NCBI GenBank assembly: GCA_036186865.1
Contig: AP025047.1
Span: 29,979,333 to 30,043,332, forward strand
Source of the DNA: Eustoma russellianum
Taxonomy: Eukaryota > Streptophyta > Magnoliopsida > Gentianales > Gentianaceae
Length of the DNA stretch: 64,000 bases
Direction of reading: 5' to 3'
Positions 11,536 to 22,804 of this stretch are shown in pieces. How positions within the stretch are numbered: the stretch's first letter is position 1; every line of letters starts with the position of its first letter. A program made the position numbers and the translations under genes. The notes below the pieces were generated by a model. It was not told where the DNA came from, did not search any database, and worked only from the letters and a program-made list of their open reading frames with translations.

Positions 11536-13822
11536 TGTTTTGTCCGAAAATAATAATAATAAGATATTAAAATAATATAATAAATAAACAATAAAATAAA
11601 ATAGAAAAAGGGGATATGGTGGTGTGTGTGCCTTGAATTAGGGGATAAGGGAGGGGGAATTATTTTAGTTAACTTTTAAATTTTAGATGTTATCCCTAAA
11701 CTAAATCCTAACTAACCACTAATTCCCACTCTTTCCTAGATAAACTCTAAATTCCCCTCCCCCTAACCTAATTCGGCTGAGACCCCCAGTAGTGAAGGAA
11801 AAAAAAAGGCAGAGAGAGGGGAGGAAAAGAGAGAAGAAAAAAAAGAGAGGGAGAGAAAAGAAGAAGAAGGCTAGTGTGGTCTCCAAATCCGAGTTATAAT
11901 CTGTCTAAATTATTCGTTTTAGCATCAATCCAGGTAGGTGTCTTCTCCCCCTCAAACGGGTATGATTCATGCATGCTTTGATGGTATATGAATGTGTTTC
12001 GTTGTTTTTATTTGTTTAAGATATGAATTATGTATTTGTTCTATATGGAAATTGCATGAGATGGCTTGTTCGTGATTGTTATGTGTGCGTATGTGCATTA
12101 TTTTGGTGGTAGGATTGGATCGGATCAAAAACTGCTCTTAAAGGATTGAAAAGATGGAACTTTCATGCTAGGAGCCATAAGAAAAAATTTGTATTTTGGC
12201 CTTAGAATAGGTGCACATAGCCTGGAAATGAGGAAAATTTGAGTATGGAGCCGAAAACGCGGCTAGAACGGTAGCGCATGAGCCACATGCGCCGCTGGAG
12301 GTGGCTGCGATTGGGCCTCACGCGCGGGTGTGGCTCACATGCGCCGGCTGCGCTTAATTAAAAAAAAGGGGCAGCGGCGAAACGGGCTGACTTGCCAGCT
12401 CGCGAATCCAGGCCGTACCCTTAGCGGGCCGGCTAACTGGCTGGCTGCAGACCAGGCCCGTTAACGTTAATGTATATATAAAAAATAATAACGCAGACGG
12501 CAGGTCAGCCGACGGGCCGGGCCGGACCGAAGGCAGGCCAGGCCCAATAACTATAATTATTTAAGAAAAAAGGAAAGGCGGTAGCAGGCTGCGGGCCTGA
12601 GTTGCGGGCCGGGCCAGAAGAAAACCCGGCCAGTAAAAAAGAAAAATATGTATATATATTATTTAATTTAATAATTGCTGGAAATTAGAAAAGGGTAAAT
12701 ACATGATTTTAAATTCTTGAAAAATATAATTAAATACCAAAAAAATCTAAATAAATTCCAGAATATATAAAAGGTTAAAATGAAATTATTTTCACTTAAT
12801 TTCTAAATTTTGATAGATTTAAGTAATTAAAAATAAATAGTAACAGATGGAATTAAATAGGGGAAAAATAAGGAAAAATAATAAAAAAAATTCTAGAAAA
12901 TTTATACAAGCTAAGAAAAATTATCGGTAGTGACAAACAATAACTTTTCACTAATCGAAAAATTCACGAAACCAAATATTGAGTGCTGGAGGTGGTGAGG
13001 ATGGACGTACGGGCCCTAGGCGACTTTGTTGTTGCATTCATGTCACGTGTATTTGTATTTGGAGTGGGTTGAGATGTACGGGCCTCAGACGCTCGAGTGG
13101 AGTGGATTATGGTGTACGGGCCATGAGCACTAGGTGATGGTGGATCGTGGTGTACGATCCATGGGAATCGGTCAGGGTAGATTGTAGTGTACGGGCTACA
13201 GGCATGCAGTCATTCCGAGGATCATGCATTCCATATAGGTCTAGGGACATATTGCGTGATATGATTCTTGTTGCGTGTGATACGTAGATGAAAGCTTGCA
13301 TCACGTAGTTACATATTTTTATGTAGAGTGCTTTACTTACAACATTTACTTTATTTCATGCATGTTATACTATATTTATGTGCTATGTGGTTATATCATT
13401 TCGGTATGCACGTTTTGTATTTGTTTGAGGCGGGCATCTACTGGGTGATTTTTGTCACTCACCTCTACTTCCCAGGTGAGCCGGATGAAGACTACGAGCA
13501 CATTTTTGTTGAAGACGGGACGGACATAGCTGAGTGGGCTGGTTGATAGCTACCTCTAAGACATGAGAGAACACCACAGCTGATGTTTCTTATTTATCTT
13601 TTGGGGATTTTCACAGACTTCCTTAGTATTTTTATTTCTAGAATTTTATTCAGTATTGTAACGATTTTATTGAGTTTATTTTAAGTTATAATTTATGTTT
13701 CCGCAAAAAAAATTCTACGTCATTTCTGACACATTAGAAGTTGATTGGACGCCTTGTATTCTCTTTAGCGATACGGTGGTTGCACTGTTCCCGATACTAG
13801 AGCTCTGGAGCGGGGCACTACA
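11536..13822 (+). repeat. 5' LTR of the Tekay-type element
   Basis: 2287 bp, starting TGTTTTGTCCG and ending GGGGCACTACA. It matches the 3' LTR at 18862-21355 throughout, apart from a 261-bp insertion in the latter and scattered differences. It contains a CT-rich leader-like zone (11760-11950), GC-rich low-complexity blocks (12280-12610), and an acidic peptide-coding island at 13471-13546. Confidence 0.9.
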
Positions 13823-13824
13823 GG

Positions 13825-13836
13825 TGGTATCAGAGC
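13825..13836 (+). promoter_or_regulatory. Primer binding site for initiator tRNA-Met
   Basis: TGGTATCAGAGC, two bases after the LTR end, is the standard complement of the 3' end of plant initiator tRNA-Met, used to prime minus-strand cDNA. Confidence 0.95.
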
Positions 13837-14097
13837 CGAAGCTTCAGATCCGCCTCGAAAACGCAGAATTAACTAGATCATTAGACATAAGTTATGATCT
13901 TTTGAAAAATGATGACTTTATCCCTAACAAACAAAGTAGACTTAAGTAATGATTTTAGACTTAAGTTATGATCGGGTCATGGGTGGTGTGTGCCGATGGT
14001 GAGCTTTTCTTGTCTAATTACCGATTTATCAGCGTTCAATCTTCCAACTTGCTATTGACTAATCTGAATTCTTCTCATGAACTTGGATTACAGAAAA

Positions 14098-15200
14098 TGC
14101 TTCTACGACGTGAACCGCCGGTTGGAAATGGAGGACACGATGGTGACGATCAGCAGGGTCAGGGGACCATTCCTCAGGTCCTTGCAGATACCTTGGCCAC
14201 GCTGACTACATTGGTGGATCAGCAGCAGATACAGATGGCTCACTAGCAGCAGCAGCAGCCACCACCACCCAGGGGCTTCGTTTTTTCTACCGGGAGATGC
14301 AAAACTCTCGGATACCTATGTTCAGGGGTACCACCCGAACAGAGGAGGCCAAAATGTGGCTCAAGAATGTGTCTGAGCAGTTGAGGTTGCTGTAGGTCTA
14401 TGATGGCCTGAAGGTGGATGTGGTGGTACCATTCTTGGAGGATGATGCAAAGTAATGGTGGCAGGGTGTGGTACGCAGACTGACTACACCGCCGACATAG
14501 ACTCAGTTTTGGGAGGAGTACCAGAGGCACTACGTTCCTGAGAGTATCATTCAGAGGAGGATGACGGAGTTCCAGCTCCTGACACAGGGATCCATAACTG
14601 TGGACCAGTATTCTGAGAGATTCTATGCACTTGGGAGATATATGCCTGCCATCATGGATGACGAGAGGGCGAAGATGCTGAAGTTCAAGACTGGCTTGAG
14701 CTTCCGCATTCAGTCATTGATCATATGCGCCTGGCCTACCACTTTTGAGGGGTTGTTGGAGGTGTATCGTGAGGTCAAGAGTGATCTCGTGAGGGTTTCA
14801 GCGGTCGACTGGGCTAAGAGACCGCTAGAGGAGTTTCGTTCGAGGAGATCCAGGAGATGGCTAAAGATTTCACGCCGCCACCCGACCGGACGATCTTTCG
14901 GGCAACCACAGCAGGGTCAAGGATCGGCGTCTCGGCAATTGATGATTGAGGGACCCATAGCGACGGCAGCATAGCCACTCAGGGCGGTTAGGCCGCCACC
15001 TCTGGTATGTGCACAATGTGGCCGTTCCCATACAGGACACTGTTGGAGGGCTCAGCAGGTTTTCTACAACTATGGCAAACAAAGACATTACGCCAGAGAG
15101 TGTCCTACACCGGCACAAGTGCCTCCACCACAGAGTCAGATGCAGTAGAGAGGGAAGGGAAAGACCAACACTCGTGTGCATGTCATAATGGACGATGAGC
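14098..15200 (+). pseudogene. Gag of the Tekay-type element, inactivated
   Basis: The start at 14098 opens MLLRREPPVGNGG..QGTIPQVLADTLATLTTLVDQQQ, typical of chromovirus gag N-termini, with a Gln/Pro tract. The retrotransposon-gag core follows: FLEDDAK-WWQGV, FWEEYQRHYVPES, RRMTEFQLLTQGSITVDQYSERF. A zinc-knuckle-like C-terminus (CAQCGRSHTGHCW.., then YGKQRHYARECP) runs to about 15115. In-frame stops after QIQMAH, RLL, DDAK and PPT, plus frame changes near 14990 and 15040, inactivate it. The family role is forming the particle that packages element RNA. Confidence 0.85.
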
Positions 15201-15227
15201 TATAGGAGGTCAGAGACGTAGTCATAG

Positions 15228-15324
15228 GTACTTTTAATATAAGCATTTTCTATTTTAAGGTCTTAATTAAATATTTTCTTTTGTTTTAATAATTGTGTTG
15301 TACATATAACCATGAATCTGTTAG
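15228..15324 (+). other. Intron-like insertion in pol, before the protease
   Basis: 97 bp, GT..AG, AT-rich, with a T-rich stretch (TATTTTCTTTTGTTTTAATAATTG). Removing it joins ..RDVVI to ..EILINQVPAYV with the residue spacing expected between linker and protease (phase 1). Confidence 0.65.
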
Positions 15325-16162
15325 ATGAGATATTAATTAACCAAGTCCCAGCATATGTCTGTTCGATAGTGGTGCCAGCCACTCATTCGTTGTTAGGAGA
15401 TTCGTCAAGAACTTGAGTATCCTACCAGAATGGCTTTAGATCCCTTATCGTATTCAAGCCGCCGGCGATCAAGTGTTAGTATCCCATTATCAGTACAAGG
15501 AATGCCAGTTGGAGATTAATGAGTTGGAGTTCTCTGTAACCCTAATTCCGATCCAGATGAAGGATTTTGACATTATTCTGCGCATGGATTTCTTGGCAAG
15601 ATATCGTGCTACCATCGACTGCCGCCAGAGACATGTCAGTATGCAGACACCGGATAAGAGAGAAACCATCTTCCAGGGGGATGTTAAATTGAAGAAGTCA
15701 TCCAGGAAGATCTATATGACCGTAGCACAGGCTTCTCAAGCATTAATGAAAGGAGCTGAGAGTTTTCTTTTTTACGCTTTAAATGCGAGTGCTAAGATTC
15801 CATCGATTGAGGACATTCTGGTAGTACGAGAGTTTAAGGATGTCTTTTCTGATGAGCTACCAGGTTTACCCCCGAGCAGGAAAGTAGAGTTCGAGATCGA
15901 TCTTATACTCGGAGCCGAGCTGATCTCGAAGGTGCCATACAGGATGGCACCAGCAAAGTTAAAGGAGCTTAAGGAGCAGTTGCAGGAGTTGGTTGATAGA
16001 AAGTTCATCAGGCCTAATGTTTCGCCCTTGGGAGCACCAGCAGTATTTGTCAAGAAGGACGGTAGTATGAGGCTATGCATCGACTATCGTGAGCTTAATA
16101 AGATCATGATAAAGAATAAATATCCACTATCGCGGATCGAAGATCTATCTGATCAGTTGAAG

Positions 16163-16232
16163 GTAACTCCTTTAAATCATTGTGAATTCGGTTTATTGCT
16201 TATATCAACTGTGTACAAGAAATCGCATGCAG
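16163..16232 (+). other. Intron-like insertion in reverse transcriptase
   Basis: 70 bp, flanked AAG|GTAACT and CATGCAG|GG. Removing it joins SDQLK to GAKVFSKIDLRSGY, an uninterrupted block in related reverse transcriptases (phase 0). Confidence 0.78.
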
Positions 16233-16905
16233 GGTGCCAAAGTATTCTCGAAGATTGACCTCCGCTCAGGCTATACCAGTTGAGGATTAAGGCAGATAGC
16301 AAAGACGGTGTTCCGCACTCGATATGGGCACTACGAGTTTCTTGTAATGCCCTTTGGACTGGCAAATGCACCCGCGACCTTCATGGATTTGAGGAACACA
16401 GTGTTCAGAGAGCAGTTGGATTGATTCGTGGTAGTGTTCATCGACGATATTTTGGTATATTCATCGGATGAAGAGACACATGTTGTACAATTGCGAGAGG
16501 TATTAGATATTCTAAGGATAAAGAAGTTGTATGCGAAGTTCAGCAAGTGTGAGTTCTAGTTGAAGAGTGTGACCTTTCTGGGCCACATGATTTCTGAGGA
16601 AGGCATTTTTGTTGACCTGAATAAGATAGCGGCGATTACAGAATGATCCCGGCCTATTAATGTCACTGAAGTACGCAGTTTTCTTGGCCTTGCTGGTTAT
16701 TATCGTAAGTTTGTGGAGGGATTTTCGAGTATCGCAGCACCATTGAGTCGATCGACTCAGAAAAAGACCAAGTTTGCATGGACCTCCGAGTGTGAGAAGA
16801 GCTTTGCGGAGTTAAAGAAGAGGTTGACGATAGCGCCAGTATTAGCACAACCCTCCGGCGCTGAAGGGTTTGTCATCTACAGCGACGCCTCGAAGAATGG
16901 GCTAG

Positions 16906-16973
16906 GTATATGTATATGAATTTTAATTTACCATTGTGTACACATTGACTCTAGCCTAACACTTTTGTTGCAG
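16906..16973 (+). other. Intron-like insertion in RNase H
   Basis: 68 bp, flanked CTAG|GTATATG and TTTTGTTGCAG|GA. A CTAAC branch-site-like motif and a pyrimidine run sit just upstream of the acceptor. Removing it joins SDASKNGLG to CVLMQGDRVIAYASKQLK (phase 1), as in related RNase H domains. Confidence 0.8.
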
Positions 16974-18850
16974 GATGCGTGTTAATGCAGGGAGATAGGG
17001 TTATCGCATATGCTTCGAAACAGTTGAAGCAGTATGAGCAAAATTACCTGACTCATGATTTGGAGCTCACAGCGGTGGTGTTTGCGGTTAAAAATATGGC
17101 GCCATTACCTATACGGTGTGAAGTGCAAAGTCTTCACCGATCATAAGAGCTTGAAGTATCTATTCACACAGAAAGAGTTGAATATGCGTCAGAGGAGATG
17201 GCTTGAGCTACTAAAAGACTATGCCCTGACCATCAGTTATCATCCGGGAAAGGCAAACCGGGTTGCAAATGCCTTGAGTAGAAAGTCCAGTCATGCTAGA
17301 CAGACGCCATTGGAGAAGGAGATGGCAGAATTTGATCTTGACATTATTGACTCCACTACTAATGTCCTGGCAGCATTGATTATCACACCGTCTCTGATTG
17401 AGCAGATTAAGGAGGCGCAGAAGGAGGATGTGACGCTTAGGGATATCCTAGAGAAGATGATGACTAGTCTTATTGAGGGCTTCCAGATACATGATGATGG
17501 CAGTATTTGGTACCAAGGAAGGTAATACGTGCCTGATGATGAGGATCTAAGGAAGGAATTGTTGAAGGAGGCACACAATTCAAAGTTGTCGATTCATCCA
17601 GGTGCTACAAATATATATAACGATCTAAAGAAGCATTATCGGTGGAGTGGTATGAAAAGACACATCGCCGAGTTCATTGAGAGGTGCCTCGTTTGTCAAC
17701 AGGTTAAGGCAGAGCATCAGAGGCCAGGAGGTTTGATGTTGCCGGTGGCGATACCGGAGTGGAAGTGGGAGCATGTGACGATGGATTTTGTTGTAGGGCT
17801 CTCTAAGACAAGAAATAGCGACGACATGATTTGGGTGATTGTTGATCAATTGACGAAGTCTGCTCACTTCCTACCTATGCCTAGTGATGTGACCTTGGTG
17901 AGATTGGTGACGCTGTATATTGATGATATCAGCAGTCTTCATGGGGTCCCGATCAGTATCGTCTCAGACCGTGATATGAGATTCACCTCCAGGTTTTGGT
18001 CAGCTTGTGAGAGAAGGTTGGGGACGTAGTTACGATTGAGCACTGACTTTCATCCGCAGATCGATGGGCGTCTGAGAGGACCATTCAGACTCTAGAGGAC
18101 ATGTTGAGAGCGTGCGCATTGGACTTCAAAGGGAACTGGATGGTATGATCATGCTGATTGAGTTCTTCTACAAAAACAGTCACCACAGTGCCATCGGCAT
18201 GGCACCCTTTGAGGTGCTTTATGGACGTAAGTGCAGGCCCCCTGTTCATTGGGACGAGGTTGGTGAGCGAGTTATTATCGGTCCTGAGGTTGTTGAACAA
18301 ACTAAAGAGAAAGTGAAGTTGATAAGCAATAGACTCAAGGTTGCCCAAGACAGGAGTAAGAGTTGGGCTGATTCAAAGAGACGTCCTCTGGAGTTTGAGG
18401 CTGGAGAAAAAGTGTATCTTAAGGTGTCACCTATGAAGGGTGTGGCTCTCTTTGGGGTTAAAGGCAAGTTAAAGCCTCGTTACATTGGTCCGTACGAGGT
18501 GTTCGAGAGAGTTGGTACGTTAGCATACAGATTGACGCTACCTCCAGCGTTGGCTCAGGTGCACAATGTATTTCATGTGTCTCAGTTGTAGAGATATATC
18601 TCAGACCCGAGCCATATTATAGATGCACCGCCGTTGAGGATTCGACCGGATACGACATATAAGGAGACTCCTATCAGGATAGTAGATCGTAAGGACCAAG
18701 TATTGAGACACCGTGTCATTCCGTACATTAAAGTTCAGTGGACCAATCATACGGAGCGCGAGCCAACTTGGGAGCTCGAGGAGCATATACGAGAGAGATA
18801 TCCACAGCTCTTCAAATAAGGTACGTCAAGTTTCGAGGACGAAACTTTTT

Positions 18851-18861
18851 GTAAGGTGGGT
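18851..18861 (+). promoter_or_regulatory. Polypurine tract
   Basis: GTAAGGTGGGT directly before the 3' LTR (TGAATTTTATGTCCG), preceded by the TCGAGGACGAAACTTTTTG block that also precedes the 3' LTR of the second Tekay relative (28362-28384). Confidence 0.7.
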
Positions 18862-21355
18862 TGAATTTTATGTCCGAAAAAATAATAATAATAAGATATT
18901 AAAATAATATAATAAATAAACAATAAAATAAAATAGAAAAAGGGGATATGGTGGTGTGTGTGCCGTGAATTAGGGGATAAGGGAAGGGGGGATTTATTTC
19001 AGTTAACTTTTAGATTTTATCCCTAAAACAAATTCTAACTAACCACTAATTCCTCCTCATTCCTAGATAAACTCCAAATTCCCCTCTCCCTAACCTAATT
19101 CAGCTGAGACCCCCAGTAGTGAAGAAAAAAAAAGGCAGAGAGAGGGGAGGAAAAGAGAGGAAAAAGAGAGAAGAAAAAAAGAGAGGGAGAGAAAAGGCTA
19201 GCGCGGTATCCAAACCCAAGTTCTAATCCGTCTAAATTATTCGTTTTAGCGTCATTCCAGGTAGGTGCCTTCTTCCCCTCAAACGGGTATGTTTCATACG
19301 TGCTTTGATGGTATATGAATGTGTTTTTCTTTTTTATTTGTTTAAGATGTGAATTTGGTATTTGATCTATATGGAAATCGCATGAGATGGCTTGTTTGTG
19401 ATTGGTATGTGCGCGTATGTGCATTACTTTGGTAGTAGGATTGGATCGGATCAAAAAATGCCCTTAAAGGATTGAAAAGGTAGAATTTTCATGTTATGAA
19501 TCATAAGGAAATTTGTATTTCAGCCTTAGAATAGGTGCACACAGCCTAGAAATAGGAAAAATTTGAGTCTGGAGCCGAAAACGTAGCCAGAACGGTGGCG
19601 AGTGAGTCACACGTGCCGCTGGAGGTGGCCGCGAGTGGGCCTCACGCGCAAGTGTGGCTCACACGCATCGGGTGCGCTTAATTAAAAATAAGGCGGTTGC
19701 GAAACTGGCTGGCCTACCAGCGCGCGAATCCGGACATGCTGACTGGCGGGCTACAGACCAGGCCTGTTAACGTTAATATATATAAAAAAAATATAACGCA
19801 GGCGGCAGGCCGGCCAACGGGCCGGGCGGGCCGGACCGAAGGCAGGCCACGCCTAATAACTATAATTATTTAAAAAAAGAAAGGTGGTAGCGGGCTGCGG
19901 GCCAGGCCAGAAGAAGGAAGCAGACCGGGTTTGACCCAGCCAGTAAAAAAAGAAAAATATATATATTTATTATTTAATTTAATAATTTCTGAAAATTAGA
20001 GAAGGGTAATTAAATGATTTTAAAATTTTGAAAAATATAATTAAATACCAGAAAATTCTAAATAAATTCCAGAATATATAAAAGGTTAAAATGAAATTAT
20101 TTCCACTTAATTTCTGAATTTTGGTAGATTTAAGTAGGGCTGTAAATGAACCGAGTCGTTCGGTTGTTCGACTCGTTTGGCTCGAGCGTGTGCTCGAGCT
20201 CGGCTTGGATAAAAGGTTAACGAACCGATCTTGAACCACTTTTTCTGTTTGAACTCGGTAAGTGGAAACGTTCTTTTAAGGTGTTCGGCTCGTTAATGTT
20301 GTTTGTGAGTTAAACGAACCAAGCTTGAACAATTAAATATGCTTGGACAACGTAATGTTCGGCTCGTTCGACTCGTATACAGTCCTAGATTTAAGTAATT
20401 AAAAATAAATAGTAATAGATGGAATTAAATAGGGGAAAATGAGGGAAAATACTAGAAGATTCTAAAAAATTTATACAAGCTAAGGAAAATTACCGGTAAT
20501 GATAAACAATAACTTTTCACTATTTGAAAAATTTATGAAACCAAATATTGAGTGCCGGAGGTGGTGAGGATGGGCTTACAGGCCCCAGGCAACTTTGTTA
20601 TTGCATTCATAGCACGTGCATTTGCATTTGGAGTGGGTTGAGATGTACGGATCTCAAACGATCGAGTGGAGTGGATTATGGTGTACGGGCCATGAGCACT
20701 CGGTTATGGTGGATCGTGGTGTACGGGCTACAGACATCCAGTCAATCCCGGTATCATGTATTGCATATAGGTCTAGTGACATATTGCGTGACATGATTCT
20801 AGTTGCGTGTGACACGTGGATGAAGGCATGCATCACGTAGTTGCGCATTTTTATGTGGAGTGCTTTACTTACCGCATTACTTTATTTTATGCATGTTATA
20901 CTATATTTATGTGGTATGTGATATATCATTTCGGTATGCATATTTTGTATTGGTTTGAGACGGGCATCTACTGGGTGATTTTTGTCACTCACCTCTACTT
21001 CTCAGGTGAGCCGGATGAGGACCACGAGCACATGTTTGTTGAGGACGGGACGGACATAGATAAGTGGGCTGGTTGATAGCTGCCTCTAGGACATGAGGGG
21101 ACACCGCAGCTGATGTTTCTTATTTATCTTTTGGGGATTTTCACATACTTCCTTAGTACTTTTATTTCTAGAATTTTATTCAGTATTGTAACGATGTTAT
21201 TGAGTTTAATTTAAGTTATAATTTACGTTTCCGCGAAAAAAATTTCTACGTCATTTCTGACACGTTAAAAGTTGATTCGACGCCTCGTATTCTCCTTAGC
21301 AAGATACGGTGGATGCACTGTTCTTGATACTAAAGCTCGGGAGCGGGACGCTACA
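18862..21355 (+). repeat. 3' LTR of the Tekay-type element
   Basis: 2494 bp, ending GGGACGCTACA. It matches the 5' LTR except for the 249-bp insertion at 20137 with its 12-bp duplication and scattered substitutions and indels. Confidence 0.9.
20125..20397. mobile_element. MITE-like insertion with a 12-bp target duplication
   Basis: The body 20137-20385 (249 bp) is flanked by tagatttaagta on both sides (20125-20136 and 20386-20397). The 5' LTR has a single copy at the matching site. The ends are imperfect inverted repeats (GGGCTGTAAATGAACCGAG versus AGGACTGTATACGAG on the other strand). The interior is rich in CGAGCTCG and CGGCTCGTT motifs. It has no coding capacity. The long duplication points to a Mutator-type or other unassigned family. 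Confidence 0.75.
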
Positions 21356-21360
21356 TATTT

Positions 21361-22579
<1,219 letters not shown>

Positions 22580-22639
22580 TTATTTTCATTTTCATTTTCA
22601 TTTTCATTTTCATTTTCCTTCCCAGTTTGTCATATCTGC

Positions 22640-22804
22640 AACTACGTCATCCCTCCACACGTCGTTCTACCATGGGCCACGGCCCACTCCTTTCAGCTTT
22701 CGTATCTATGTTCTTACCTTCGTTTACCGCCGCAACTTCTCCACCGCTCCCAGCGCCTTCCCGTGCCGCCGCCTCACCACTTCAACTTTTTTCTCGAAAC
22801 CAGC
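22640..22804 (+). pseudogene. Possible host exon split by a retrotransposon (left part)
   Basis: Unlike its AT-rich surroundings this segment is C-rich and looks coding. One frame reads RRNFSTAPSAF..CRRLTTSTFFSKPA, rich in Arg/Ser/Thr like an organelle-targeting leader. It stops at the insertion point of the element at 22805. Counting the ccagc duplication once, the same frame continues on the far side (39582 onward) as PLTRPDWESYSKFWS. No ATG precedes it in this frame. I cannot name the gene. Confidence 0.35.

Larger units (their letters stand above)
15210..18819 (+). pseudogene. Pol of the Tekay-type element (PR-RT-RH-INT-chromodomain), inactivated
   Basis: Domain order: protease around 15330-15700 (FDSGASHSF reached after a 1-base shift); reverse transcriptase 15770-16640 (ISKVPYRMAPAKLKELKEQL, KKDGSMRLCIDYRELNK, FIDDILVYS in place of YVDD); RNase H 16700-17280 (FVIYSDASKNGLG, FTDHKSLKYLF); integrase 17290-18560 (zinc-finger CLVCQQVK, then MDFVVGLSK, FHPQIDG, HSAIGMAPFEVLYGRKC); and a chromodomain 18600-18819 (IPYIKVQWTNHTEREPTWELEEHIRERYPQLF). 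The C-terminal chromodomain and overall order indicate the Tekay/Del branch. Single-base deletions (for example near 15360 and 16275) and stops break the frame. Removing the three GT-AG insertions restores local alignment of the conserved blocks. Confidence 0.88.
11536..21355 (+). mobile_element. Complete but decayed Tekay-type chromovirus (Ty3/gypsy)
   Basis: It is bounded by TG..CA LTRs and by the 5-bp target duplication tattt (11531-11535 and 21356-21360). Order: 5' LTR, tRNA-Met primer site, gag, protease, reverse transcriptase, RNase H, integrase, chromodomain, polypurine tract, 3' LTR. Gag and pol carry stops and frameshifts and the LTRs have diverged, so this is an old copy. Three GT-AG insertions interrupt pol, and a MITE-like insertion lies in the 3' LTR only. 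Confidence 0.92.
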
